This document shows, piece by piece, positions 25,051 through 34,880 of a DNA stretch of 64,000 nt (within the stretch, counting starts at the first letter, position 1; each line of letters opens with the position of its first letter). The position numbers and the translations under genes are program-made. The DNA comes from Helicobacter himalayensis (GTDB lineage: Bacteria; Campylobacterota; Campylobacteria; Campylobacterales; Helicobacteraceae): assembly GCF_001602095.1 (NCBI RefSeq), contig NZ_CP014991.1, positions 682,001 through 746,000 of the forward strand, read 5' to 3'. Below the pieces are notes generated by a model. The model made no database searches and had not been told where the DNA came from. It was given only the letters and a program-made list of their open reading frames with translations.

Positions 25051-26928
25051 ATGCTATTTTCAAAGATGTTTGTAGTGAGTCTTAAAGAAAGCCCAAAAGA
25101 CGCACAGCTAAAAAGCCATATTTATTTATTGCGCGCGGGCTATATCCAGCAGGTAGGAAGCGGAATCTATAACTTTTTGCCATTAGGGAAAAAGGTGCTA
25201 GATTCTGTGCGCGCGATTATTAAAGAGGAGATGGATAAAGCCGGCGCACAAGAAGTGCTTTTGGGCTTTGTCACGCCTGCGGAGCTTTGGCGCACGAGTG
25301 GGAGATTTGAGCAATATGGCAAGGAATTGCTGCGCTTTAAGGATAGGAAGGAAAATGACTTTGTGCTAGGACCTACGCACGAAGAGATGATAACTTCCCT
25401 TGCCAAAGCCTTTGTAAAAAGCTACAAGCAACTTCCGCTCAATCTCTATCAGATTCATACAAAATTCCGCGATGAGGCGCGTCCGCGCTTTGGGCTTTTG
25501 CGTGCGAGGGAATTTATTATGAAAGACGCGTATAGCTTTCATGCGAATTTTGAGGATTTGGATAGAGAGTTTGCAAATATGGAACGCGCGTATAGGGCGA
25601 TTTTGGAGCGTTTGGGGCTGGAGTATAAAGTCGTGGAGGCGGATTCTGGTGCGATTGGTGGAAGTGGCAGTAAGGAATTTATGGTGCTAAGTCCTAGCGG
25701 TGAAGATACGCTTGTGGTTTGCAAAGAATGTCAATATGCCGCAAATATCGAGGCTGCAACGCGCAAGCCAAAAAGCACACCGCGCCAAAAAGAAGCGCTT
25801 GAAAATTTAGAAACACAAAGCACGCTTGATGAGTTGTTAAACGCTCAAAAATCCTTGCGTGCTTTAGAATCTAGATTCCCAATAGATGCCCCACAAGCTG
25901 GATTTAGCGAGTTTTTCACACCAGATGTAAAAAGTATAGAATCTCTTTGTGAGTTTTTTAAAATCCACCCTTTCTACACGATGAAATGCGTTGCTAAAAA
26001 GGTGCGCTATGAAGAAATTGGTGAAAATAATAAAGTGCAAAATGAGGGGCAAAGCGATGAAATCGTGCTGTATTTTATGCGAGGTGATGATTTTTTAGAG
26101 GAGACAAAAGCACTTAATGCGCTTAATAAAATGATGCCAACAAGACGTTATCTTGATTTTTTGGAGCTAGATTCTGCAAGTTTAAGCGCGCTTGGCTTGG
26201 TTGAGGGTTTTATCGGTGCGCTTGGGCTTACTGCGCGTTTTAAGTGTGTTTTTGATGAGAGTCTTAAGGGAGCGAAAAATCTTATTTGTGGTGCGAATAA
26301 AAAAGACTATCATTTGGTGGGTGTGGATTTAGGCGAGTTTGAGGAATTAAAAGAGGCGGAATTTGTAGATATTGTAAGCGTGCAAAGTGGTGATTTATGC
26401 CCGCATTGCGGAAATGTGCTAGCTTATACAAAAGGCATTGAAGTGGGGCATATTTTTAAGCTTGGGCGTAAATATTCCCAAAGTTTGGAAGCGACCTTTT
26501 TAAATCCACAAGGTAAGACAGAGGCGTTTATTATGGGCTGCTATGGCATTGGCGTGACGCGTTTATTGCCAGCGATTTTGGAGCAGAAAAGCGATGAGTT
26601 TGGTTGCGTGTGGGGTGAGGGTGTGAAGGTGTTTGAAGTGGTGATTATTATTTCAAACATAAAAGATTCCGAGCAGGTGGCATTTGCACAAACGCTGTAT
26701 AACGCGCTTTTAGCAAATGGTGTAGATGTGCTTTTAGATGACAGAAACGAGCGCTTTGGCTTTAAGATGAGAGATTTTGAATTGCTTGGAATCTATCAAG
26801 CAATAGTCGTGGGCAAGGAATTAGCACAGGGTAAGGTTGAGCATATTTTACGCGAAGGGCTGAAAAGAGAGCTTCTTGCGTGTGAAAAATGCGAGCAAGT
26901 AATTTTGGATTCTCTGCAAAAAGCCTAA
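25051..26928 (+). CDS. proS: Prolyl-tRNA synthetase with YbaK editing insert
   Basis: Class II synthetase of the bacterial type: motif 2 in [21 protein letters not shown], motif 3 near [11 protein letters not shown], an inserted editing domain (about residues 225-420, with [12 protein letters not shown] and [12 protein letters not shown]) that removes mischarged alanine, and a C-terminal anticodon-binding domain with [13 protein letters not shown]. 625 residues, longer than the H. pylori enzyme as I recall it; the extra residues lie in the editing insert. Start ATG behind AAAGGAGAAAAA. Confidence 0.97.
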   Translation: MLFSKMFVVSLKESPKDAQLKSHIYLLRAGYIQQVGSGIYNFLPLGKKVLDSVRAIIKEEMDKAGAQEVLLGFVTPAELWRTSGRFEQYGKELLRFKDRKENDFVLGPTHEEMITSLAKAFVKSYKQLPLNLYQIHTKFRDEARPRFGLLRAREFIMKDAYSFHANFEDLDREFANMERAYRAILERLGLEYKVVEADSGAIGGSGSKEFMVLSPSGEDTLVVCKECQYAANIEAATRKPKSTPRQKEALENLETQSTLDELLNAQKSLRALESRFPIDAPQAGFSEFFTPDVKSIESLCEFFKIHPFYTMKCVAKKVRYEEIGENNKVQNEGQSDEIVLYFMRGDDFLEETKALNALNKMMPTRRYLDFLELDSASLSALGLVEGFIGALGLTARFKCVFDESLKGAKNLICGANKKDYHLVGVDLGEFEELKEAEFVDIVSVQSGDLCPHCGNVLAYTKGIEVGHIFKLGRKYSQSLEATFLNPQGKTEAFIMGCYGIGVTRLLPAILEQKSDEFGCVWGEGVKVFEVVIIISNIKDSEQVAFAQTLYNALLANGVDVLLDDRNERFGFKMRDFELLGIYQAIVVGKELAQGKVEHILREGLKRELLACEKCEQVILDSLQKA

Positions 26929-26938
26929 AGGAAAGAAT

Positions 26939-27919
26939 ATGGCAAAAAAAATTATTATTGGCACGCGCGGAAGTAAGCTTGCCCTTTGGCAAGCAGAGCA
27001 TATAAAAGCGCGTTTAGAGCAGGAATGTGGGCTTGCAAGTGAGCTAAAAATCGTCAAAACGCAAGGCGATAAGATTCTTGATACACCACTTGCAAAAATC
27101 GGTGGCAAGGGACTTTTCACAAAGGAGCTTGAGGAATTGCTTTTAAGTGGGGGGATTGATTTAGCTGTGCATAGCTTAAAAGATGTGCCTGTGGAGTTTC
27201 CTAATAATCTTGGCTTAGTGGCGATTACAAAGCGCGAGGATTGGCGTGATTGCTTTGTGAGCGAGAAATATCCTAATCTTGAAAGTCTCCCCTTTCATGC
27301 AAAAATTGGCACAACTTCCCTGCGCCGCTCAATGCAGCTCAAACTCTATCGCGCGGATTTTGACACGCTTTCTTTGCGCGGAAATGTGCAAACGCGCTTA
27401 GACAAGCTTAAAAATGGCGATTTTGATGCCATTATCCTTGCAAATGCCGCGCTCAAGCGTCTAGAGATTCAATCTGAACTACCATTTTGCGAGCCTTTGG
27501 AATCTATGCTTCCAGCGATGGGGCAGGGCGCGCTTGGCATTGAATGCGCGCTTGATAATGTAGAGTTGATTACGCACCTTAAGTCTTTGGAGGATTTGCC
27601 CACAAGTATTTGCTGTGTTGCAGAGCGTGAGTTTATCAAGGTGTTAGAAGGTGGCTGTCAGGTGCCAATTGGCGTTTTTGCGCGTTTAGAATCTAGAAAT
27701 CTTATAGAATCTGATCAATCAAAAGATGTGCAACTCCTGCATTTAGATGCGATCATCGGCTTGCCTGATGGAAGTGCGAGTATGCGCTCACAACTTGCAA
27801 AAACGTTAGATTCTGTAAATCCAAAGCAAAGTGCAAAAGAGCTGGGAATAAAACTAGCACAGCATTTTTTAGATAATGGTGCGCGGGATATGCTAGAGCG
27901 CGCTTACAAGATGATATAA
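26939..27919 (+). CDS. hemC: Hydroxymethylbilane synthase (porphobilinogen deaminase)
   Basis: Joins four porphobilinogen units into hydroxymethylbilane in haem synthesis. 326 residues. Landmarks: [17 protein letters not shown] at the N-terminus, [30 protein letters not shown], and the cofactor-attachment Cys in [12 protein letters not shown] near residue 240. It begins ten bases after proS. A promoter-containing gap separates it from gyrA. Confidence 0.97.
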   Translation: MAKKIIIGTRGSKLALWQAEHIKARLEQECGLASELKIVKTQGDKILDTPLAKIGGKGLFTKELEELLLSGGIDLAVHSLKDVPVEFPNNLGLVAITKREDWRDCFVSEKYPNLESLPFHAKIGTTSLRRSMQLKLYRADFDTLSLRGNVQTRLDKLKNGDFDAIILANAALKRLEIQSELPFCEPLESMLPAMGQGALGIECALDNVELITHLKSLEDLPTSICCVAEREFIKVLEGGCQVPIGVFARLESRNLIESDQSKDVQLLHLDAIIGLPDGSASMRSQLAKTLDSVNPKQSAKELGIKLAQHFLDNGARDMLERAYKMI

Positions 27920-27942
27920 GCGTTCTTTAGGTTTTTGTTTGA

Positions 27943-27948
27943 TAAAAT
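27943..27948 (+). promoter_or_regulatory. Probable -10 box of gyrA
   Basis: TAAAAT in GATAAAATAC, 48 bases before the gyrA ATG in the 76-base gap after hemC. Confidence 0.45.
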
Positions 27949-27995
27949 ACGCGTCTATCGGAATTTGCAAGCGATTTACTACCAAAAGGAACTAA

Positions 27996-30467
27996 ATGGA
28001 AAATCTACTAGAACACGGAAATATCACGGATGTGCGCATTGATGATAGCATTAAGGAGAGCTACCTTGATTACTCGATGAGTGTGATTGTCGGACGTGCG
28101 CTTCCTGATGCTAAAGATGGCTTAAAGCCTGTGCATCGTAGGATTCTCTATGCGATGCACGAGTTAGGTGTGACTTCGCGCAAGCCTTATAAAAAAAGTG
28201 CGAGAATCGTAGGTGATGTTATCGGTAAATACCACCCACACGGCGATACAGCCGTATATGATGCGCTTGTGAGAATGGCGCAGGATTTTTCTATGCGTTT
28301 AGAGCTAGTCGATGGGCAGGGGAATTTTGGCTCAATTGATGGTGATGGTGCGGCGGCTATGCGTTACACTGAGGCGCGTATGACGCAAGCAAGTGAAGAA
28401 ATGCTCCGCGATATTGAAAAAGAAACGGTTGAATTTGTCCCAAACTATGATGATACGCTAAGTGAGCCAGCTATTTTGCCTACGAGAATCCCAAATTTGC
28501 TTGTAAATGGCTCAAGCGGGATTGCCGTAGGTATGGCGACTTCTATTCCGCCACATAGGATAGATGAAATTATTGATGCGTTATTTGTATTGCTAGATTC
28601 TCCAGAAGCGGGGATTGATGAGATTTTACCTATTGTTAAAGGACCAGATTTCCCAACAGGCGGGATAATCTATGGCAAACAAGGCATTATAGAGGCTTAT
28701 CGCACAGGGCGCGGGCGTGTGAAAGTGCGTGCAAAAACGCATATTGAGCATATGAAAACAAAAGAGGTCATCGTCATTGATGAGGTGCCGTATATGGTGA
28801 ATAAGGCAAAGCTTGTCGAGCAAATCAGCGAGCTTGCGAAGGAAAAGGTGATTGAGGGTATTTCAGAAGTGCGTGATGAATCTGATAGAGAGGGAATCCG
28901 CGTTGTGATAGAGCTTAAGCGCGAGGCGATGAGCGAGATTGTGCTAAATCACCTTTTTAAATCTACTACAATGGAAAGCACCTTTGGCATTATTTTGCTA
29001 GCGATTAATAATAAAGAGCCAAAGGTTTTTAATCTCTTAGAATTGTTGAATATTTTTATCGCACATCGCAAAAGTATTATTATCCGCCGTTGTATTTTCG
29101 AGCTAGAAAAGGCTAAGGCGCGCGCGCATATTTTGGAGGGTTTGACAATTGCGCTTGATAATATCGATGCTGTGATTGCCACTATCCGCGCGAGTGCAGA
29201 TTCTGAGAGTGCCAAAAATGCGCTTGTGGAGAAATTTAAGCTCTCAGAATTGCAAGCAAAAGCAATCCTTGAAATGCGACTACAACGCTTAACAGGGCTA
29301 GAGCGTGATAAAATCGCTAATGAATATGCCGAGCTTTTAACTGAAATCGCGCGTTTAGAATCTATCCTTAGAAGTGAGGAAAAGCTCAAAGAAATTATTA
29401 AAGAGGAGCTAAGTGAGATTAAGGATAAGTTTAGCTCACCGCGTAAAACGCAGATTGAAGAGGATTATGATGCTATTGATGTGGAGGATTTAATCCCAAA
29501 TGATAAAGTCGTGGTAACAATGAGCCATCGTGGCTATGTCAAACGTGTGCAACTCAAAGTCTATGAAAAGCAAAACCGCGGAGGCAAGGGCAAAATCAGT
29601 GGCAATACACACGATGATGATTTTATAGAATCTTTCTTTGTTGCTAATGCGCACGATACGATTATGTTTGTGACAAATCGCGGGCAACTCTACTGGCTCA
29701 AAGTTTATAAAATCCCAGAGGCAGGCAGGACGGCTATTGGCAAAGCGGTGGTAAATCTCATCAATCTGCAAACTGATGAAAAAATTATGGCGACAATCAC
29801 CACCACAGATTTTAACAGCGACAAGTCCCTTGTATTCTTCACTAAAAATGGTATCGTCAAGCGCACCAACCTAAGCGAGTATAGCAATGTCCGCAGTGTG
29901 GGAATCCGCGCGATAAACCTTGATGAAAACGATGAATTGGTCAGCGCAAATATTGTGTATGCGGATACTAGGGAGCTCTTTATCGCAACCTATCAAGGTA
30001 TGTGTATTCGCTTTGCTATCGATGATGTGCGTGAGATTGGGCGCGCTGGCAGAGGTGTGACGGGTATTAGATTCAAAGCAAATCAGGACTTTGTCATTGG
30101 CGGGACAACCATAAGCGCGGATACAGATAAGCTCCTAAGCGTGAGCGAGCAAGGTATTGGCAAGCAAACAAGCGCGGGAGAGTATCGCTTGCAATCACGT
30201 GGTGGCAAAGGTGTCATCGCAATGAAGCTCACGCCAAAAACCGGCAAACTCGTAAGTGTCGTAAGTCTTAACGACGAGGATATGGATTTGATGGTGCTAA
30301 CAAGCTCGGGCAAAATGATACGCGTGGATACAGAGGCTATCCGCGAGGCTGGACGCAATACAAGTGGCGTGAAAATTGTAAATGTCGGCGATGACAAAGT
30401 CGCGTATGCAAACAAATGCCCCAAACAAAGCAAAGAGAATGAGATTGAAGGCGAAATACAAGAATAG
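27996..30467 (+). CDS. gyrA: DNA gyrase subunit A
   Basis: Breakage-reunion subunit of gyrase. 823 residues: N-terminal winged-helix domain with the catalytic Tyr in [10 protein letters not shown], the coiled-coil tower, and the C-terminal beta-pinwheel that wraps DNA, with the GyrA box-like QNRGGKGK near residue 530. The quinolone pocket reads [17 protein letters not shown] with Thr85 and Asp89, the wild-type pattern of Campylobacter and enterohepatic Helicobacter, so no classical resistance change is visible. It has its own promoter and a stem-loop lies just past its stop. Confidence 0.98.
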   Translation: MENLLEHGNITDVRIDDSIKESYLDYSMSVIVGRALPDAKDGLKPVHRRILYAMHELGVTSRKPYKKSARIVGDVIGKYHPHGDTAVYDALVRMAQDFSMRLELVDGQGNFGSIDGDGAAAMRYTEARMTQASEEMLRDIEKETVEFVPNYDDTLSEPAILPTRIPNLLVNGSSGIAVGMATSIPPHRIDEIIDALFVLLDSPEAGIDEILPIVKGPDFPTGGIIYGKQGIIEAYRTGRGRVKVRAKTHIEHMKTKEVIVIDEVPYMVNKAKLVEQISELAKEKVIEGISEVRDESDREGIRVVIELKREAMSEIVLNHLFKSTTMESTFGIILLAINNKEPKVFNLLELLNIFIAHRKSIIIRRCIFELEKAKARAHILEGLTIALDNIDAVIATIRASADSESAKNALVEKFKLSELQAKAILEMRLQRLTGLERDKIANEYAELLTEIARLESILRSEEKLKEIIKEELSEIKDKFSSPRKTQIEEDYDAIDVEDLIPNDKVVVTMSHRGYVKRVQLKVYEKQNRGGKGKISGNTHDDDFIESFFVANAHDTIMFVTNRGQLYWLKVYKIPEAGRTAIGKAVVNLINLQTDEKIMATITTTDFNSDKSLVFFTKNGIVKRTNLSEYSNVRSVGIRAINLDENDELVSANIVYADTRELFIATYQGMCIRFAIDDVREIGRAGRGVTGIRFKANQDFVIGGTTISADTDKLLSVSEQGIGKQTSAGEYRLQSRGGKGVIAMKLTPKTGKLVSVVSLNDEDMDLMVLTSSGKMIRVDTEAIREAGRNTSGVKIVNVGDDKVAYANKCPKQSKENEIEGEIQE

Positions 30468-30486
30468 TGCTACACGAGAAAATTTT

Positions 30487-30527
30487 GCTAATGCTTGCGA
30501 TGGTAAAATCCAATTGTGAGCATTAGC
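30487..30527 (+). repeat. Stem-loop after gyrA
   Basis: GCTAATGCT (30487-30495) and AGCATTAGC (30519-30527) are perfect inverted repeats. With G-U pairs on the RNA the stem extends to about 14 base pairs, and TGG/CCA can pair within the loop. No T run follows, so it is not a textbook terminator. The 238-base gap between gyrA and nadA holds this and a dispersed repeat; no gene is apparent. Confidence 0.55.
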
Positions 30528-30632
30528 CTCCTAGATTACCTAAGCTAAATTTTTGAAGATTCCCTATTGATGATACGATTTTAAGGAATAGATTCTAATC
30601 AATCAAACAGCGTTGTAGAATCTATGGATTCT

Positions 30633-30722
30633 ATCAATCAAAAAACGTGGAATATGCACGCGAAGCAAAGCGAAGCCGAATTTACTTCCGCAAAGGCGAT
30701 ACAATCTAAGGAATAGAAAGCT
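30633..30722 (+). repeat. Dispersed palindromic repeat, copy B (overlaps 3' end of nadA)
   Basis: Aligns with copy A over its whole length: ATCAATCAAAAA, AATATGCACGCGAAGC, a decayed hairpin around GCCGAATTTACTTCCGC, then GGCGATACAATCTAAGGAATA. Its right end runs into nadA, whose last codons and stop (ELSIP) come from the complement of the repeat. Read in the copy A frame it gives [18 protein letters not shown] before a stop. Confidence 0.65.
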
Positions 30723-31746
30723 CTAGCATTCTATCTAATGCGATTTTCGCCCATTTTTGCGTATCAGAATCTAGCTTCACCTCATTAATTGGCATACCAT
30801 CTTCATATGCGCGCAGGCAGTCAAGCAAATCTTGCAGACTCGTTTCATTCATCGTGGGGCATTCAGGCTTTGAGCTAGAAAGCACAAAAGTCGTATTGAC
30901 ACCATTGAGTTTAGGGCGCAAGCGATTAACGAGGTTAAACTCCGTGCCAACAGCCACGCGCTGTTCCAATGGCAGGCTTTGCACATATTTGATAATCTGG
31001 CTTGTCGAGCCCACAAAATCCGCGAGTTTCACCACACTAGGATCGCATTCTGGATGCACGACAATCTTAATATCCTCAAACTTTTGGCGGTAAAATTCAA
31101 TATCACTCACGCTAAAAAGCTGATGCACCGAGCAAAAACCATCATAGCAAATCACATCGCTTTTTCTCACTTCTTCTGCACTCGCACTTCCAAGCACGCA
31201 CGAGCTTTTATTATCCATCATTGCGAGATTTTGTCCCAAACACCTATCTGGGAGAAAAAAGATTTGCTTGCCCTGTTTTTTTGCAAAATCAAAGATATTT
31301 TTTGCATTTGCACTTGTGCAGACAAGCCCGCCCATTTTGGCGACTTTTGCTTTCACATCGGCATTTGAGTTGATGTAAGTGATGGGAAAAATATTCCCTA
31401 TACCATAGCTTTTTAGAAGCTCGATGCTTTTGTTAAAGTAGTCGCAATCTATCATTCTAGCCATTGAGCAGCACGACATTTTTGGCATTATAACTCTTTT
31501 TTGAGGTGCGAGGATCTTCACGCTTTGCCCCATAAAAGCCACGCCACAAAAGACAATTAGAGGTTTTTCGCTCATCGATGCCACGCGTGAAAGTTCCAAG
31601 CTATCACCGCAAAAGTGCGCGAGATTTACGACTTCGTCTTTTTGGTAGAAATGCGCTACAAGCAGAGCTTCAAGGTTTTTGAGGAGGTTTTTAATCTCTT
31701 TTGTTAGATTTTTAGAATCTGGGGCGGTTTGTATGGGTTTTGTCAT
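30706..31746 (-). CDS. nadA: Quinolinate synthase A
   Basis: 4Fe-4S enzyme condensing iminoaspartate and dihydroxyacetone phosphate to quinolinate for NAD synthesis. 346 residues; the cluster cysteines are expected in [11 protein letters not shown], in the central [17 protein letters not shown] region and in [14 protein letters not shown], together with [10 protein letters not shown] near the N-terminus. The ATG at 31746 has AAGGAAT nine bases upstream; a longer frame starting at 31791 has no site. The last few codons are contributed by dispersed repeat copy B. psd lies 57 bases upstream on the same strand; nadB and nadC are not here. Confidence 0.96.
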   Translation of the reverse strand: MTKPIQTAPDSKNLTKEIKNLLKNLEALLVAHFYQKDEVVNLAHFCGDSLELSRVASMSEKPLIVFCGVAFMGQSVKILAPQKRVIMPKMSCCSMARMIDCDYFNKSIELLKSYGIGNIFPITYINSNADVKAKVAKMGGLVCTSANAKNIFDFAKKQGKQIFFLPDRCLGQNLAMMDNKSSCVLGSASAEEVRKSDVICYDGFCSVHQLFSVSDIEFYRQKFEDIKIVVHPECDPSVVKLADFVGSTSQIIKYVQSLPLEQRVAVGTEFNLVNRLRPKLNGVNTTFVLSSSKPECPTMNETSLQDLLDCLRAYEDGMPINEVKLDSDTQKWAKIALDRMLELSIP

Positions 31747-31803
31747 TGTAGATTCCTTAAGGTTGTGGTTTTTGGGCGCATCAAAAGTCAAAAATTACAG
31801 AAT

Positions 31804-32583
31804 CTAGCTAAATGCGCCTATGTTTTGAGCGAATTTTATATGAGTATGTTCAACGCAAGGTATAAAATCCTCAATAAAAAGCACAATCGTGCTTCCCATT
31901 TCAAACATTCCCAACTCCTCGCCCTTACGTACCTTTATAGGCGTGATGTAGGTATAGCTTTCATTTGCTCTTTTTGCGTTTGTCTTGATTTTTGGCTCGC
32001 AGTGAAAAACAATCGAGCCCACATTGAGAGCACCCACTGCGACAAAATACAACCTTTTGCCATTGCTCATTTTTGCGCGCACCACCACACGTTCATTTTT
32101 GACAAAAAGGCTCTGCACGCGATTGAGTGCAGGCATATTCACAGGATACAGTGCCCCGCCAAAATAGCGCAATTCCTCGATTTCCATATCACAAGGTGCG
32201 TGGTAGCGGTGATAATCGCGCGGAGAGAGGTAAAAATTTATATAATACAATTCTTTATCTAACTTTTCACCTAAAAGCTCATCGATAGAATAACTCATTC
32301 CTTTAATCTGCAAAGCCATTCCTTGCGTGCTTAGCGCAGATTCTGTGATGAGAGAATCTGCTGGGGCGATGAGGGTGTTTGGGCTAGATTCTATCGCGCG
32401 GGGATTTTTAAGACGACGGGTAAAAAGTGCGTTGAGATTTTCAAACTCGCGATCTTCAAATTGACTCAAATCAATTTTAAAAATTTTCACATACACGCGA
32501 TTGATGAAGCCCTGGATTGGACGGGGGAATTGCGCGCGCGCAAATGCGCCAAAGAGGCGCGAGAGAATATTACTTATAGGCAT
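31804..32583 (-). CDS. psd: Phosphatidylserine decarboxylase
   Basis: Inner-membrane enzyme forming phosphatidylethanolamine, with a pyruvoyl group made by self-cleavage. 259 residues. The cleavage site is FEMGSTIVLF: Gly-Ser is intact, and Met stands where many homologues have Leu (LGST). YLSPRDYHRYHAPCDM carries the catalytic His, and IAPADSLI the conserved Asp. The ATG at 32583 follows AAGGAAC and overlaps the upstream transporter gene by 14 bases, so the two are translationally linked. Confidence 0.95.
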   Translation of the reverse strand: MPISNILSRLFGAFARAQFPRPIQGFINRVYVKIFKIDLSQFEDREFENLNALFTRRLKNPRAIESSPNTLIAPADSLITESALSTQGMALQIKGMSYSIDELLGEKLDKELYYINFYLSPRDYHRYHAPCDMEIEELRYFGGALYPVNMPALNRVQSLFVKNERVVVRAKMSNGKRLYFVAVGALNVGSIVFHCEPKIKTNAKRANESYTYITPIKVRKGEELGMFEMGSTIVLFIEDFIPCVEHTHIKFAQNIGAFS

Positions 32584-33277
32584 TTTGTTCCTTTTGATGG
32601 GATTGTGGGGTAAGGAGATTTTTCCCTCTGATGGCAAGTGCGTAGAAAAATGGCGTGTTGCAAAGTGCGAGAATCACTTTCATAGAATAATCCGCTAGTA
32701 TCATAAACACAATATCTACTTCAGGCTTTATGAAAAAAAAGGCAATATGAAAAAAAATCATCGTATCAATAAGCTGGGAAAGCATAGTCGCGCCGTTGTT
32801 GCGCAGATACCAAATGCGTGGAAACTTTTGTTTTAAATAGAAAAATACATACACATCAAGCACTTGAGAGACGCAAAATGCACAAACGCTTGCAAGCGCG
32901 ATTCTAAACTCACTTGCAAAAATGCTAGGCACAAATGCTAGCACGAGTCCTAGCCGCAAAGTGCGCAATACTTGAGGCTTGGAGTATTTTTCACTCAAAA
33001 CATTCATAAGTAAAAAGCTAAGCGGATAAGTGAGCGCACCAAAAGTTAGATGTGTGCCAAAGATAGGATATTGCACGCTGAAGTTTGCCAAAACCACAAT
33101 ACAGGCAAACCCAATCCCACAAAGCCAAAAGATGCGTTCGCTCATTGGTCGGGGGGTTTGTGCGGGAATCTGCGTGTTTGTAGGAATATGGACGTTTGTG
33201 AAAGTTTGTGTCTTTGCGGGAATCTGTGTGTTTTTGTTTGCAGATTCTGATGTTTGGTTAGGAAGCTTGCGTGCCAT
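32570..33277 (-). CDS. Queuosine precursor transporter (YhhQ/VUT family)
   Basis: 235 residues. After a polar N-terminal tail, six hydrophobic segments carry family signatures such as FGTHLTFGALTYPLSFLLMN and EKYSKP, and RIWYLRNNGATMLSQLIDTM, seen in YhhQ-type importers of the queuine precursors preQ0/preQ1. The first 44 residues are an unusual low-complexity Thr/Pro/Gln tail built of near repeats (NTQIPAKTQ, NTQIPAQTP). The ATG at 33277 has AAGGACA upstream; Met45 could be an internal start but lacks a site. It overlaps psd and directly abuts the LPP20-like gene. Confidence 0.88.
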   Translation of the reverse strand: MARKLPNQTSESANKNTQIPAKTQTFTNVHIPTNTQIPAQTPRPMSERIFWLCGIGFACIVVLANFSVQYPIFGTHLTFGALTYPLSFLLMNVLSEKYSKPQVLRTLRLGLVLAFVPSIFASEFRIALASVCAFCVSQVLDVYVFFYLKQKFPRIWYLRNNGATMLSQLIDTMIFFHIAFFFIKPEVDIVFMILADYSMKVILALCNTPFFYALAIRGKNLLTPQSHQKEQNAYK

Positions 33278-34192
33278 TTATTGTCCTTGCATAGAAGATT
33301 CCAGTTTTTTGTATAAAATCACGCCAGTGCGTTGGGAGAGTTTATCCATATTTGGTGAAGGGATATTTGCAGAGATTTGCAAAACAAGCGTCGTATCGCC
33401 TTTGCAGTTTGTGATTTTAAGCGTGGCTTCAAGCGCGGTGGGGCTTAAAAGCTCAAAGCTAAAAAGCGCCTTTTGGCTTGAGCTAGAATCAAGACGATAA
33501 AATTTTACTAGCTCTTTTTGCAATGCGTTTTGCATTTCTTTTGCGCCATAGGCATTCGGATTTTCAAGCACAAGTGCGAGCTTCGGTTTTGGCGCGTTTG
33601 CCTGCCACAAGGAAACATAATGCGCCAAAGACAAATTATCCTCGCTTCCAAGCGCATATAGGTAATTTTGCGTTTGCTGTGCCTCTTCAAGCTTCGCATT
33701 AAGCGCGCCAAATTCAGGGAGATTCAAATCCTCGCAAATAAGATTAAGCGCGCTAAGCTCTTTTGCAAGGGTTTTTTGCTCCTCTTTAAGCTGTTTGATA
33801 AAAGTCGCTTTTGAAATCTGCGCGCGCGCATAGTAGGTTTTGCCCGCAAGTTCGGTTTTGTAGGCGACATTGCTTAACGTGGTTTTGGCAATGTGCTTTT
33901 CAATTTGCAAGGACATATTGCTAGATTCTATGCCATTGTTGAAAGTTTGATTAAGACTTGTTTGGGAATCTAGCTCTACTTGCAAGGTGGAAAGCATATC
34001 ATTAAGCGCACTATCTTTTGCACTTTGTAGGTTTGCCCCACTTCCCACACCATAGAGATTTTCTTTATCGCTTTGTGCGCTAAAATACCAACTAGGTGGT
34101 GCATCTTTGCACGCGCAAAGCGCACAAAGACAAAGCACATAAATTGCACTTGCAAACCCAAGTCGTGCGTGAAAAAAGAATCTATTTTTCAA
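33278..34192 (-). CDS. LPP20-family lipoprotein
   Basis: 304 residues with a lipoprotein signal (LCALCACKD, Cys28 by my count) and an LPP20-like domain: APPSWYFSAQSDKENLYGVG, then SAKDSALNDMLSTL, the family's alternation of a strand with a helix rich in Ala. LPP20 proteins are Helicobacter outer-membrane lipoproteins related to flagellar FlgP. The start is TTG at 34192, seven bases behind AAGGA; a nearer ATG is out of frame. The gene ends one base before the queuosine transporter and follows the LpoB-like gene by 41 bases. Role unproven, probably envelope assembly. Confidence 0.75.
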   Translation of the reverse strand: MKNRFFFHARLGFASAIYVLCLCALCACKDAPPSWYFSAQSDKENLYGVGSGANLQSAKDSALNDMLSTLQVELDSQTSLNQTFNNGIESSNMSLQIEKHIAKTTLSNVAYKTELAGKTYYARAQISKATFIKQLKEEQKTLAKELSALNLICEDLNLPEFGALNAKLEEAQQTQNYLYALGSEDNLSLAHYVSLWQANAPKPKLALVLENPNAYGAKEMQNALQKELVKFYRLDSSSSQKALFSFELLSPTALEATLKITNCKGDTTLVLQISANIPSPNMDKLSQRTGVILYKKLESSMQGQ

Positions 34193-34233
34193 AACATATC
34201 CTTAAAAACTTCAGAATCTGCAAGAGGTAGAAT

Positions 34234-34851
34234 CTACCAACTTACCGAGGAATTGCTGCCGAGCTTGATGATATTTACTTCATCGTCCCACACAACCTCA
34301 CCTGTGGCTAAATCAAGCAAGGTGAGAAGGAAAAAATAATCCGTGCGCTGTTTGCCACCAACCTTGACATTTTTTTGCCAAATTTTCCCAGAAAGTGAAA
34401 GTTGCGCACCTTTGAGTTGCCCTTTTTCAATGGTGCTGTATTGATCGTATTCATCATTGTTGCGTGTGGCACTGCGCACTTTATCGACCATTTTATCTTG
34501 TTGCGCGCCTGTGCCTGCAAGTGCTAAAGAAAGCTTAAACTTCCCGCTATTACGCATATCTCGAGTTACTTTTCGGCTTAATTGTTCGACATCAATTGTC
34601 TGCATTGTGTCATTGACAATATCAGAAATTACGAGCACTTTTGGCTGCTTGATACTGCGCACATATGTGCTTTCAAGCAAGCTTGAGACGGATTTTTCCA
34701 CCACAGATTCAATATCATGATAATCAAGCCCCATGCTTGCATAAGATTTAGAATCCGCTGTGTCTATATATTCAGGTTGGTCTCCACAACCGCTAAAAAA
34801 CCCCACGGATAAGCCTAAAACCATAGCTCCAAAAAGTAGCGATTTTTTCAT
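34234..34851 (-). CDS. Penicillin-binding protein activator LpoB-like lipoprotein
   Basis: 205 residues. Lipoprotein signal MKKSLLFGAMVLGLSVGFFS then GC (Cys22). The mature part matches the LpoB/COG3417 family: KPKVLVISDIVNDTMQTIDV, LSRKVTRDMRNSGKFKL, LSGKIWQKNVKVGGKQRTDY and LLDLATGEVVWDDEVNI. In enterobacteria LpoB reaches through the peptidoglycan to stimulate PBP1b. The ATG at 34851 follows AAGGAGA. In other proteobacteria the same three families (COG3014, LpoB, LPP20-like) often sit together, which supports all three calls. Confidence 0.82.
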   Translation of the reverse strand: MKKSLLFGAMVLGLSVGFFSGCGDQPEYIDTADSKSYASMGLDYHDIESVVEKSVSSLLESTYVRSIKQPKVLVISDIVNDTMQTIDVEQLSRKVTRDMRNSGKFKLSLALAGTGAQQDKMVDKVRSATRNNDEYDQYSTIEKGQLKGAQLSLSGKIWQKNVKVGGKQRTDYFFLLTLLDLATGEVVWDDEVNIIKLGSNSSVSW

Positions 34852-34880
34852 TTTTTCTCCTTTTGTTTTTAGATTAAATC

